A stretch of DNA of 64,000 bases, taken from NCBI RefSeq assembly GCF_000732625.1, contig NZ_JPJI01000032.1, forward strand, positions 868,001 to 932,000, written 5' to 3'. The stretch is from Nonlabens ulvanivorans (GTDB taxonomy: Bacteria > Bacteroidota > Bacteroidia > Flavobacteriales > Flavobacteriaceae). The notes below the pieces were generated by a model. The model was not told the DNA's origin and did no database searches. It worked only from the letters and a program-made list of their open reading frames with translations. Shown piece by piece: positions 26,143 through 34,900 of the stretch; the stretch's first letter is position 1, and every line of letters starts with the position of its first letter. Both the position numbers and the translations under genes were made by a program.

Positions 26143-26158
26143 CGCTTTCGCGAAAGCG
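26143..26158. repeat. Palindromic repeat copy 6 (intergenic, divergent promoter region)
   Basis: Perfect 16-bp core, 21 bases upstream of the SPOR gene start and within the region shared with the divergent respiratory operon. Confidence 0.9.
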
Positions 26159-26205
26159 AGTTTATTTAGAATTATTATAAATTATTTTGTTCAATTTAAC
26201 TGCTG

Positions 26206-26213
26206 CAAAATTA
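26206..26213 (-). promoter_or_regulatory. Candidate -7 element for the SPOR gene
   Basis: The minus strand reads TAATTTTG (TAnnTTTG). It would give a leader of about 80 nt containing palindrome copy 6. No matching -33 element was found. Confidence 0.3.
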
Positions 26214-26227
26214 TAGACTTTATACCT

Positions 26228-26235
26228 TATTTTTG
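26228..26235 (+). promoter_or_regulatory. Candidate -7 element for the actABCDEF-cox operon
   Basis: TATTTTTG fits TAnnTTTG, in the gap upstream of actA (ATG 26307). The expected -33 position reads CTG rather than TTG. Confidence 0.45.
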
Positions 26236-26250
26236 CGGCAGCATTTACGA

Positions 26251-26267
26251 TACGGTAAAATACCGTA
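26251..26267 (+). promoter_or_regulatory. Inverted repeat in the actA leader
   Basis: Tacggta-aaa-taccgta, a perfect 7-bp inverted repeat just downstream of the candidate -7 box and 39 bases before the actA ATG. It could be an operator or an RNA stem-loop. There is no T-tract, so it is not a terminator. Confidence 0.4.
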
Positions 26268-26306
26268 ATTATTGTGCCAAATTTATTGCAATATTCAGTA
26301 AAAGAC

Positions 26307-27650
26307 ATGATAAAAAGGAAATTACATTTTTCCGCTTGGCAATTTATACTTGCGTCTGTTTTTGTAACGTTTTCAACATTAAGCGTTTACGGTCAGGATG
26401 CAGCCACAAATGATGGCGAGCCAGCGGCACCTGTTGAAGCATCCGGATCTGGGAATGCAGCTGCAGGAGAGGCTTTATTTAAAGCAAACTGTGCGTCTTG
26501 TCACAAACTTTACAAAAAAGCGGTTGGGCCAGCGTTACATGAGGTATCTCAAAAATATGACCGTGAGTGGTTATATAGTTGGATTACAAATTCAGCTGCT
26601 TTAATTGCTAGTGGTGATGCGCAAGCGGTAGCGGTTTACAATGAGTATAATCAGACTGCGATGAATGCTTTTCCGCAATTATCGAATACAGACATTGATA
26701 ATATTCTTGCGTATACTGATACACCTAAGCCTGCGCCGGCTGCTGCGGTTGCGGGAGCTGTAGGTGGTGGTCAAGCTACTGGTGCCACAGATAACTCTTT
26801 AAATAGTATCGTTCTGGCAGCGCTGGCGCTCATATTAGTACTATTAGTTGCTTTGCTTTTTGTTGTAAACAGTACATTAAAGAGGTTTGCAGATGCTAAT
26901 GGTATTCAAACTGACTTTGAAGAAGAAAAAGAAGTGCGTCGTCCTATTTGGAAGGCTTTTGCTGAGAATCAATTCTTGGTATTGGTAAGCGCAGTGTTCT
27001 TATTGTTAGCAAGTGCATATTTTGCTTATGGTGCTTTAATGTCAGTTGGTGTGGATCAAGGTTATGCTCCGGTGCAACCTATACATTATTCGCATAGAAT
27101 ACATGCTGGGACTAATCAAATAGAGTGTAAGTATTGTCACTCTAGTGCTAGAGAGTCTAAGCATTCAGGTATTCCTTCATTGAATGTTTGTATGAATTGT
27201 CATAAGTCTGTAGGTGAAGTTGCAGATGCAACTTACCAAGAAGGTATAAATGAATATGGAGTCGATTATAATAAAGAGATTCAAAAGTTATATGCAGCAA
27301 CTGGATGGGATTCAGATGAGCAAGCATTTACGGGTGAAACGCAGCCGGTAAGATGGGTTCGTATTCATAACTTGCCAGACCTAGCGTATTTCAACCATGC
27401 GCAGCATGTTACGGCAGGAAATATAGCTTGTCAGCAATGTCATGGTCCTGTAGAGGAAATGGAAGTTATGTATCAATACTCACCTTTAACGATGGGCTGG
27501 TGTATTAACTGTCACAGAGAAACTAATGTAGATCTAGCAAATAACGGGTACTACGAAAAAATTCATGAAGAGTTGTCTAAGCAACGTGGTGGTAAACAAC
27601 TTACTATTGCAGATTTAGGTGGTCTTGAATGTGGTAAATGCCACTATTAA
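26307..27650 (+). CDS. actA: Alternative Complex III multiheme cytochrome c subunit (ActA-type) with an extra N-terminal monoheme domain
   Basis: A 447-residue protein from ATG 26307; a GTG at 26274 would put 11 extra residues before the signal sequence. A signal/anchor (FILASVFVTFSTLSVYGQ) leads to a monoheme cytochrome c domain with CASCH (C62), a Pro/Ala/Gly-rich linker, and two membrane segments (~170-195 and ~222-245). A pentaheme domain follows with CKYCH (C274), CMNCH (C295), CQQCH (C375), CINCH (C399) and CGKCH (C442). ACIII oxidises menaquinol and passes electrons through these hemes to a terminal oxidase. First gene of an eight-gene operon. The monoheme domain plus linker adds about 200 residues to the pentaheme core. 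Confidence 0.9.
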   Translation: MIKRKLHFSAWQFILASVFVTFSTLSVYGQDAATNDGEPAAPVEASGSGNAAAGEALFKANCASCHKLYKKAVGPALHEVSQKYDREWLYSWITNSAALIASGDAQAVAVYNEYNQTAMNAFPQLSNTDIDNILAYTDTPKPAPAAAVAGAVGGGQATGATDNSLNSIVLAALALILVLLVALLFVVNSTLKRFADANGIQTDFEEEKEVRRPIWKAFAENQFLVLVSAVFLLLASAYFAYGALMSVGVDQGYAPVQPIHYSHRIHAGTNQIECKYCHSSARESKHSGIPSLNVCMNCHKSVGEVADATYQEGINEYGVDYNKEIQKLYAATGWDSDEQAFTGETQPVRWVRIHNLPDLAYFNHAQHVTAGNIACQQCHGPVEEMEVMYQYSPLTMGWCINCHRETNVDLANNGYYEKIHEELSKQRGGKQLTIADLGGLECGKCHY

Positions 27651-27671
27651 TAAATAGTTTTAGAGAGATAT

Positions 27672-30600
27672 ATGGCTACTACTAAGAAATATTGGAAAAG
27701 TACAGCGCAGCTCGATGAAAGCAATGAGATTGTAAAGAATCTTGAGCAAAACGAATTTGCTGCACCTATTCCTACTGAAGAATTTTTAGGGAATAACGAG
27801 GTAATGGAGGAGTCTTCAACTACACGTCGTGATTTCTTAAAGTATGTTGGTTTTAGTACCGCTGCAGCTTCATTGGCTGCATGTGAAGGACCAGTAATTT
27901 ATTCTGTGCCTTACGTAAACCAACCAGAGCAAATTATTCCTGGAATGGCTAATTACTATGCAACAACTATCGCAGATGGTTATGATTTTGCTAGTATATT
28001 AGTGAAAACGCGTGAAGGTCGTCCTATTAAGATAGAGAGTAATAAAGATGCAAAATATCGTGGTCATGCAAATGCACGTGTTCATGCCTCTGTTTTATCT
28101 TTATATGATAATAATCGTTTAAAGACACCTCTTGTAAAAGGTGCTGAGTCTACATGGGAAACTTTAGATAAAGAAGTCGCTCAAAAGCTTAATGAGTTAA
28201 ATGGCAAAACACTTGCAGTATTGACTCAAACTTTTGCTAGTCCTTCCACAATGGCTATTATAGAGATGCTTAAGTCGAAGTATTCTAATGTTCGTCACGT
28301 TACTTACGATACGGTAGGTGAAGATGGTGCGTTAAATGCTTTTGAGTCTAAATATGGTGTTCGTGGTCTTGCTGATTATGATTTCACTGATGCTGAGACT
28401 ATTGTTTCGATAGGTGCTGATTTTGTAGGTAACTGGCAAGGTGGTGGGTTTGATAAGGGTTATTCTGCATCAAGAGTGCCATCTAATAAAAGTATGTCGC
28501 ATCATGTTCAGTTTGAGTCTAACATGACTCTTTCTGGTGCGAATGCAGATTTACGTTATCCAGTAACTCCTACAGAGCAAAAGCATATTCTTGCTGCTTT
28601 GTATAGTAAGTTAGTTGGTGGTGCGGCTAATGTCTCTTTGAGTGATAAAGTTGCTAAGGTGGTTGAGCAAACAGCTCAAAAGCTTTCAAAAGCTGGTAGT
28701 AAAGCCGTTGTGTTATGTGGTCTTCCTGATCAAGCAGCGCAGCAATTAGTTCTTGCTATCAATGAAAAATTAAATAGTTCTATAGTAGATACTGCTGCTC
28801 CGATAATGACTCGTCAAGGGAATCGTTTAGCGGTGGATCAGTTGGTTAAAGAAATGCAATCTGGTTCAGTTGGTGCGTTATTTGTGGCTGGTGTCGATCC
28901 TATCTATAGTTATGATAATAGTGATGCTTTCGCGAAAGCGATGGAAAAAGTTGCCTTAACGGTTTCATTTGCCTCACGTGAAGATTCAACAGCGCAGAAA
29001 TGTGATTATGTAGCTACAACACCTCATTATCTTGAGTCATGGGGAGATACAGAGATAAAGAAGGGAATTGTTTCTTTAGCACAGCCTACCATTCGTCCTA
29101 TTTTTGATACTCGCCAATTACAAGATACTTTATTGAAATGGTCTGGTAGCGATCAATCTTATAAGGATTACTTAAAGCTATATTCTAAAAGTAACGGTGC
29201 GAGTTGGTCTCAAGCCTTACAAGACGGTTTCTTTACATCTAATGTCGGCTTGCAGGTTGATGAAAACGCATCAGAGTTTGTTGCTTCGGTTTCAGATAAT
29301 AGCGCGCTTTCTCAGTTAGTGAATTCTAAAAAGCCTTCTGGTTTTGAATTGATATTGTATACTAAAACTGGTTTAGGTGATGGTGCGCAAGCTAATAACC
29401 CATGGTTACAAGAGCTTCCAGATCCTATTACTCGTACTACGTGGGATAATTATGTTACTATTTCGCAAATCGATGCAGAACAATTAGGTGTTGAAAATGA
29501 GAATGTAGCAAACGGTGGTTTGAACGGTAGTTATGTTGTGGTTAAAATGAATGGCGTTGAGCGTAAGTTGCCGGCATTAATCCAGCCAGGACAAGCTCAA
29601 GGAACTATTGGTATCGCTTTAGGATACGGTAAGACGGCTTCTATACAAGCTGAAATGCAGACTGGTGTAAATGCATATCCGTTCTTTAAGAGTGGTTCTT
29701 CAATCCAGGCTGTTACTGTAGAGAATGTTGGTGGAGAACATGAGTTTGCATGTACACAATTACAAAATACAATGATGGGTCGCGATATCATACGCGAGAC
29801 TGATTTAACTACATATATAAACGGAGATAAACACGAGTTTAATCCGATGCCAGAAGTTTCTCTTAATCATATTGAGACTCCGGTAACTTCACCAGATGTA
29901 GATTTATGGACTAGTTTTGATCGTTCAACGGGTCATCATTTTAATATGTCTATAGATCTTAATGCTTGTACAGGTTGTGGTGCTTGTGTTATTGCATGTC
30001 ATGCAGAGAATAATGTGCCAGTTGTAGGTAAGCAAGAAGTTAGAAAATCACGTGATATGCACTGGTTGCGTATTGATAGATATTATTCTTCTACAGATAG
30101 TTTTGAATCAGATGAAGACAAGAAAGATGGATTCGAAGGCTTATTTGGAGATAATGGATCTTTAGGTGGTTTTGGTGAGTTAGAAAATCCAGCAGATAAT
30201 CCACAAGTGGCATTCCAGCCAGTAATGTGTCAGCATTGTAATCACGCACCTTGTGAAACTGTATGTCCTGTGGCAGCTTCTTCACATGGCCGTCAAGGTC
30301 AGAATCATATGGCTTATAACCGTTGTGTAGGTACTCGTTACTGTGCAAATAACTGTCCATATAAGGTACGTCGTTTCAACTGGTTCTTATATAATGGCAA
30401 TGATGAGTTTGATTATCACATGAATAATGACTTAGGTCGCATGGTGATCAATCCTGATGTTACGGTGAGATCTCGCGGTGTTATGGAGAAATGTTCTATG
30501 TGTATGCAAATGACACAAATGACAATTCTTGAAGCTAAGAAAGATGGACGTATGATCAAAGATGGAGAATTTGCTACGGCATGTTCAAATGCTTGTTCAA

Positions 30601-30743
30601 ACGGAGCAATTAAATTTGGTGATATCAATGATAAAGAATCTGAAATCACTAAACTTAAAAATAGTGACCGTATGTATCATTTATTAGAGGAAGTTGGAAC
30701 TGAACCTAACGTGATATATCAAGTTAAAGTAAGAAACGCATAA
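27672..30743 (+). CDS. actB: Alternative Complex III iron-sulfur subunit (ActB, molybdopterin oxidoreductase-like)
   Basis: A 1023-residue protein. A twin-arginine signal with a lipobox-like end (TTRRDFLKYVGFSTAAASLA, then ACEG) suggests Tat export and lipid anchoring. Residues ~100-700 resemble the molybdopterin-binding domain of the CISM superfamily; ACIII structures show this part without a cofactor. The C-terminal ferredoxin-like domain from about 766 has four Cys groups: CTGCGACVIACHAEN, CQHCNHAPCETVCPVA, CVGTRYCANNCPY and CSMCMQMT, the usual 3x[4Fe-4S] + 1x[3Fe-4S] set. It lies at the outer face of the membrane and carries electrons from the quinol site to ActA. A palindrome copy at 28926 encodes AFAKA in the coding region. 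Confidence 0.93.
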   Translation: MATTKKYWKSTAQLDESNEIVKNLEQNEFAAPIPTEEFLGNNEVMEESSTTRRDFLKYVGFSTAAASLAACEGPVIYSVPYVNQPEQIIPGMANYYATTIADGYDFASILVKTREGRPIKIESNKDAKYRGHANARVHASVLSLYDNNRLKTPLVKGAESTWETLDKEVAQKLNELNGKTLAVLTQTFASPSTMAIIEMLKSKYSNVRHVTYDTVGEDGALNAFESKYGVRGLADYDFTDAETIVSIGADFVGNWQGGGFDKGYSASRVPSNKSMSHHVQFESNMTLSGANADLRYPVTPTEQKHILAALYSKLVGGAANVSLSDKVAKVVEQTAQKLSKAGSKAVVLCGLPDQAAQQLVLAINEKLNSSIVDTAAPIMTRQGNRLAVDQLVKEMQSGSVGALFVAGVDPIYSYDNSDAFAKAMEKVALTVSFASREDSTAQKCDYVATTPHYLESWGDTEIKKGIVSLAQPTIRPIFDTRQLQDTLLKWSGSDQSYKDYLKLYSKSNGASWSQALQDGFFTSNVGLQVDENASEFVASVSDNSALSQLVNSKKPSGFELILYTKTGLGDGAQANNPWLQELPDPITRTTWDNYVTISQIDAEQLGVENENVANGGLNGSYVVVKMNGVERKLPALIQPGQAQGTIGIALGYGKTASIQAEMQTGVNAYPFFKSGSSIQAVTVENVGGEHEFACTQLQNTMMGRDIIRETDLTTYINGDKHEFNPMPEVSLNHIETPVTSPDVDLWTSFDRSTGHHFNMSIDLNACTGCGACVIACHAENNVPVVGKQEVRKSRDMHWLRIDRYYSSTDSFESDEDKKDGFEGLFGDNGSLGGFGELENPADNPQVAFQPVMCQHCNHAPCETVCPVAASSHGRQGQNHMAYNRCVGTRYCANNCPYKVRRFNWFLYNGNDEFDYHMNNDLGRMVINPDVTVRSRGVMEKCSMCMQMTQMTILEAKKDGRMIKDGEFATACSNACSNGAIKFGDINDKESEITKLKNSDRMYHLLEEVGTEPNVIYQVKVRNA
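28926..28940. repeat. Palindromic repeat copy 7 (inside actB)
   Basis: Gctttcgcgaaagc (perfect 14-bp palindrome, 28926-28939) plus one more core base. It encodes A-F-A-K-A in ActB, in the sequence DAFAKAMEK. Confidence 0.85.
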
Positions 30744-30770
30744 TAATTAAGGAAAACTAATCGATACATT

Positions 30771-32210
30771 ATGGCTCATTACGAAGCGCCCATAAGAAGA
30801 GCTCTAGTTACAGGAGATAAGTCTTACTCAGACGTAACAAGAGATATTGCTGCACCTGTAGAAGGTGCTGCTAACAAACAATGGTGGATTGTCTTTACAA
30901 TCGCTCTTGTAGCTTTTCTTTATGGAATAGGATGCATTATTTATACGATCTCCACCGGTATAGGTGTTTGGGGTCTTAACAAGACAATTGGATGGGCATG
31001 GGACATCACCAACTTTGTATGGTGGGTTGGTATTGGTCATGCTGGAACGTTGATTTCTGCGGTTCTTCTGCTTTTCCGTCAAAAGTGGAGGATGGCCATT
31101 AACCGTTCTGCAGAGGCGATGACTATTTTCTCGGTAATACAAGCAGGTTTATTTCCAATTATTCACATGGGACGTCCGTGGTTAGCCTATTGGGTATTGC
31201 CTATTCCTAATCAGTTTGGTTCTTTATGGGTTAACTTTAATTCACCTCTACTTTGGGATGTATTTGCGATTTCCACATATCTTTCAGTTTCTTTAGTATT
31301 CTGGTGGACAGGTTTACTTCCTGATTTTGCGATGATACGAGATAGAGCAATTACTCCTTTTAACAAAAAGATATATGGTATACTTTCCTTTGGTTGGTCA
31401 GGTAGAGCTAAAGATTGGCAACGTTTTGAAGAGGTATCTCTCGTTCTTGCTGGATTAGCAACACCGTTAGTACTTTCGGTTCACACGATTGTATCTTTTG
31501 ACTTTGCAACCTCAGTTATCCCTGGATGGCACACTACTATATTTCCGCCTTACTTCGTTGCAGGTGCAGTTTTCTCTGGATTTGCTATGGTAAATACGCT
31601 TCTTATCGTAATGAGAAAAGTGGTAAGCTTAGAAAACTATATTACTATTCAGCACATTGAATTAATGAATATCGTAATTATGATTACGGGTTCTATTGTC
31701 GGTGTTGCATATATCACAGAGCTTTTTGTAGCTTGGTATTCTGGTGTAGAGTATGAACAATATGCATTTTTAAATAGGGCAACTGGACCATATGCATGGG
31801 CATATTGGGCGATGATGACTTGTAATGTGTTTTCACCTCAATTCATGTGGTTCAAGAAATTAAGAACAAGTATTATGTTCTCTTTTGTAATCTCTATTGT
31901 AGTAAATATCGGGATGTGGTTTGAGCGTTTTGTGATTATAGTTACATCTCTTCACAGAGATTATGTTCCATCATCATGGACAATGTTCTCTCCAACTTTT
32001 GTTGACATAGGAATTTTTATTGGTACAATTGGATTTTTCTTTGTTTTGTTCTTACTTTATTCAAGAACGTTCCCTGTAATAGCACAAGCAGAGGTTAAGT
32101 CAATTCTTAAATCAAGTGGAAGTAAGTATAAGAAATTAAGAGAACAAAAAGGAACTAATGTTGAATCGGACACCGCATCTGGTGACCCTATTGCTCATCC
32201 TTCAAAGTAG
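30771..32210 (+). CDS. actC: Alternative Complex III membrane subunit ActC (NrfD/PsrC family)
   Basis: A 479-residue polytopic protein with about ten membrane helices and the NrfD/PsrC pattern: WWVGIGHAGTLISAVLLLFR early on, HMGRPWLAYWVLP, HTIVSFDFATSVIPGWHTTI and FVVAGAV-like helices. In ACIII it forms one of two quinol-binding/proton-path bundles with ActF. The spacing from actB is 27 bp. The C-terminal tail is Lys- and Ser-rich and cytoplasmic by the positive-inside rule. It matches the usual ActC length. Confidence 0.92.
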   Translation: MAHYEAPIRRALVTGDKSYSDVTRDIAAPVEGAANKQWWIVFTIALVAFLYGIGCIIYTISTGIGVWGLNKTIGWAWDITNFVWWVGIGHAGTLISAVLLLFRQKWRMAINRSAEAMTIFSVIQAGLFPIIHMGRPWLAYWVLPIPNQFGSLWVNFNSPLLWDVFAISTYLSVSLVFWWTGLLPDFAMIRDRAITPFNKKIYGILSFGWSGRAKDWQRFEEVSLVLAGLATPLVLSVHTIVSFDFATSVIPGWHTTIFPPYFVAGAVFSGFAMVNTLLIVMRKVVSLENYITIQHIELMNIVIMITGSIVGVAYITELFVAWYSGVEYEQYAFLNRATGPYAWAYWAMMTCNVFSPQFMWFKKLRTSIMFSFVISIVVNIGMWFERFVIIVTSLHRDYVPSSWTMFSPTFVDIGIFIGTIGFFFVLFLLYSRTFPVIAQAEVKSILKSSGSKYKKLREQKGTNVESDTASGDPIAHPSK

Positions 32211-32215
32211 TAATT

Positions 32216-32749
32216 ATGTCAGATAAAACTATACACGCTCTTTATACTGATGATGATGTTTTACTCGGTGCAGTAAAACAAGTCAGAGAAAAGCATTATC
32301 ACATTGAAGAGGTTTTTACTCCTTTTCCTGTGCACGGACTAGAAAAAGCAATGGGTATTGCAGATACTCGTTTAGCCATCAATGCATTCCTTTATGGTCT
32401 CGTTGGTCTTACAGTGGCTACCGTAATGATGAATTATATAATGATTCAGGACTGGCCACAAAACATTGGAGGTAAGCCTAGTTTTTCTTATTTAGAAAAT
32501 ATGCCGGCATTTGTGCCTATCATGTTTGAGTTGACGGTATTTTTTGCGGCTCACTTAATGGTTATCACATTCTATCTTAGAAGTAGATTATGGCCGTTTA
32601 AATCTGCTGAGAATCCAGATGTACGTACAACTGATGATCACTTTTTGATGGAGATTGATGCTACTGGAAAAGATATTGAAGAAATGAGTAAATTTTTACA
32701 TGACACTGGTGCTGTAGAAATAAAAATAATTGACAAAGACGCACACTAA
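32216..32749 (+). CDS. actD: Alternative Complex III subunit ActD (DUF3341)
   Basis: A 177-residue protein with an N-terminal soluble part that contains YTDDDVLLGAVKQVREKHYH and the motif EEVFTPFPVHGLEKAMG, a hallmark of DUF3341/ActD. Two membrane helices follow (about 57-80 and 100-125), then a soluble C-terminus with TDDHFLMEIDA. ActD caps the membrane part on the cytoplasmic side of ACIII. It starts 5 bases after actC and its stop overlaps the actE start by one base (TAATG), so translation is likely coupled. Confidence 0.92.
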   Translation: MSDKTIHALYTDDDVLLGAVKQVREKHYHIEEVFTPFPVHGLEKAMGIADTRLAINAFLYGLVGLTVATVMMNYIMIQDWPQNIGGKPSFSYLENMPAFVPIMFELTVFFAAHLMVITFYLRSRLWPFKSAENPDVRTTDDHFLMEIDATGKDIEEMSKFLHDTGAVEIKIIDKDAH

Positions 32750-33483
32750 TGAATAGATATTTTCAAACGTTCATTTACGCCTTTGCTTCACTGATGATTA
32801 TTTCATGTGGTGGAGATAGTAATGCAGTAGATGCTAAGTCAGACAGAAGTGTACAATACTTCCCTAATATGTACGAATCGGTAGGTTATGAAACCTATCA
32901 AGAAGGAGACATATTTGACGGGAATGTTGAGGCTCAACTTCCTGTAGAAGGAACAGTTAATAGAGGTTGGTTACCTTATGAATATGCAAACAGTAATGAA
33001 GGTTACGCTTCCGCGAAAGCAGAATTAAAAAACCCGTTGCCATATACAGAAGAAAATCTAGCTTCTGGTCAGGAATTGTACAATATATATTGTGCAATAT
33101 GTCATGGTACTAAAGGTGATGGTCAAGGTCACTTAGTTAAGAATGAAAAAATACTAGGTGTACCTTCTTATGCAGATCGTGATATTTCTCAAGGTTCTAT
33201 TTATCATGTAATGTATTGGGGAATTAACTATATGGGTTCTTATGCTTCTCAAACTTCTATTGAAGAAAGATGGCAAATAGCTCATCATGTTGATGCACTA
33301 ACTAGAGACTTAAAAGGTCAAGACGCTAAGGATTTTGTTTCAGTTCAAGATGAATTGGAAATGGAATCTCAATTAGGAAATCATGCAGTCGATGATCATG
33401 GTGTTGAAATGCACGGTGAGGACGCTCATGAAGACGACCACGGTAGTCAAGTAGAAAATCATTCATCAACTGAAGGCGAGTAA
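32749..33483 (+). CDS. actE: Alternative Complex III monoheme cytochrome c lipoprotein ActE, with His-rich tail
   Basis: A 244-residue protein. The signal peptide ends in a lipobox, SLMIISC-GG, with lipidated C20. A class I cytochrome c domain follows with CAICHG (C115) and a likely distal methionine in the VMYWGINYMGSY region. The last ~45 residues are His/Asp/Glu-rich (HAVDDHGVEMHGEDAHEDDH). It accepts electrons from the ActA hemes at the outer face of the inner membrane and may deliver them to the oxidase. A degenerate palindrome copy at 33006-33021 encodes ASAKA. The start overlaps the actD stop by one base. Confidence 0.92.
   Translation: MNRYFQTFIYAFASLMIISCGGDSNAVDAKSDRSVQYFPNMYESVGYETYQEGDIFDGNVEAQLPVEGTVNRGWLPYEYANSNEGYASAKAELKNPLPYTEENLASGQELYNIYCAICHGTKGDGQGHLVKNEKILGVPSYADRDISQGSIYHVMYWGINYMGSYASQTSIEERWQIAHHVDALTRDLKGQDAKDFVSVQDELEMESQLGNHAVDDHGVEMHGEDAHEDDHGSQVENHSSTEGE
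33006..33021. repeat. Degenerate palindromic repeat copy (inside actE)
   Basis: Cgcttccgcgaaagca: two differences from the 16-bp consensus. In frame it encodes ASAKA where perfect copies give AFAKA. Confidence 0.6.
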
Positions 33484-33504
33484 TCGACCACGAAATTTTA
33501 TTAT

Positions 33505-34878
33505 ATGTACAAAGTTTCAAGTAAATTAAAAATTTTCGCATTTGTCCTTATTGGATTAGGGGCATTACTTACCGTAGGTGGGTTTTTAAGTGCGCCTGCC
33601 TCTGAGGATGCAGTAAGAGAAATGTTAGCAAACGATGCTTCACATGGCTATGGCCATGGTTCTACAGATACTCATCAAGTGGTTTCACATGATGCTCATG
33701 ATGATGCACACGCTTCCAATGCTCATGGTGATGAACATGCATCTGGTCACGAGTCTGATCACGTAGAGCACTTGTATCATCAATTAGCAAACAAGCCTTG
33801 GTCAGCACTATATGTTGCTTGCTTTTTCTTTTTTATGATAGCATTAGGTTGTACCGCTTTTTACGCAATTCAGAAAGTTGCGCAAGCAGGATGGTCTCCT
33901 GGTTTATTCAGAGTTATGGAAGGTATCAGTAGCTATTTACTAGTTGGTGGTATATTAATGTTTGTATTACTTCTTGCTACTGGTTTAGGTGCTAATCATA
34001 TTTTTACTTGGATGAATCCTGGTGTGGCAGAAGTAGGTCATGAAAATTATGATGCTTTAGTTGCAGGTAAAACAGGATTCCTAAATGTCCCTTTTTGGTT
34101 AATTAGAGCTGGTGCATTTTTAGTAGGATGGAACTTATACAGATGGAATATCCGTAAGTTCTCGCTTAAACAAGATGAAGAGCCAGAAGGAAATGTATGG
34201 TACAAAAAAGGATTCAAGCATTCTGCTATGTTTCTAGTTTTCTTCATTGTTACGGAATCTATTATGTCTTGGGACTGGATCATGAGTTTTGATCCTCACT
34301 GGTTCTCAACATTATTTGGATGGTATGTGTTCGCTAGTATGTTCGTTAGTGGTATTACAGTGATCGCATTAGTAACTATTTACTTAAAATCCAGAGGTCA
34401 TTTAGAATTTATCAATGATTCACATATTCATGATTTAGCTAAATTCATGTTTGGTATTAGTATATTTTGGACCTACTTATGGTTCTCTCAGTTTATGTTG
34501 ATTTGGTATTCTAATATCCCAGAAGAGGTAACTTACTTTATTACAAGAATAGAAGACTACAATATATTATTCTTTGGTATGGTTGCGATTAACTTCTTAT
34601 TCCCGTTATTAATTCTTATGAATTCCGACTTTAAGCGTGTGAATTGGTTTGTTGTAACTGCAGGAATCTTTATCTTACTAGGTCACTATTTAGATATTTA
34701 TGTAATGGTTATGCCGGCTACTGTAGGTGATTCTTGGTTTATCGGTATGCCTGAAATAGGCTCGTTTATGTTATTTGCAGGTATTTTCTTGTTAGTAATA
34801 TTCAACACTATTTCAAAAGCTCCGTTACTTGCAAAAGGAGATCCATTTATTGGAGAAAGTAAACATTTTCACTATTAA
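33505..34878 (+). CDS. actF: Alternative Complex III membrane subunit ActF, with His-rich insertion
   Basis: A 457-residue protein with about ten membrane helices, homologous in style to ActC. It is often annotated as quinol:cytochrome c oxidoreductase quinone-binding subunit 2. The first helix (LKIFAFVLIGLGALLTVGGF) is followed by a histidine-rich outer loop at ~48-92 with over a dozen His (for example HDAHDDAHASNAHGDEHASG). The helices that follow contain FFFFMIALGCTAFYAIQKV and SIMSWDWIMSFDPHWFSTLF. It forms a transmembrane bundle opposite ActC. The His-rich loop is not needed for the family fold and parallels the tails on ActE and CoxA next door. Same operon, 21 bp after actE. Confidence 0.92.
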   Translation: MYKVSSKLKIFAFVLIGLGALLTVGGFLSAPASEDAVREMLANDASHGYGHGSTDTHQVVSHDAHDDAHASNAHGDEHASGHESDHVEHLYHQLANKPWSALYVACFFFFMIALGCTAFYAIQKVAQAGWSPGLFRVMEGISSYLLVGGILMFVLLLATGLGANHIFTWMNPGVAEVGHENYDALVAGKTGFLNVPFWLIRAGAFLVGWNLYRWNIRKFSLKQDEEPEGNVWYKKGFKHSAMFLVFFIVTESIMSWDWIMSFDPHWFSTLFGWYVFASMFVSGITVIALVTIYLKSRGHLEFINDSHIHDLAKFMFGISIFWTYLWFSQFMLIWYSNIPEEVTYFITRIEDYNILFFGMVAINFLFPLLILMNSDFKRVNWFVVTAGIFILLGHYLDIYVMVMPATVGDSWFIGMPEIGSFMLFAGIFLLVIFNTISKAPLLAKGDPFIGESKHFHY

Positions 34879-34900
34879 TTAATTATAGAAAAACACTGAA

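Noticed and set aside
26274-26306. GTG start for actA
   Set aside because: It adds 11 residues before a normal signal sequence; ATG 26307 gives a better N-terminus.
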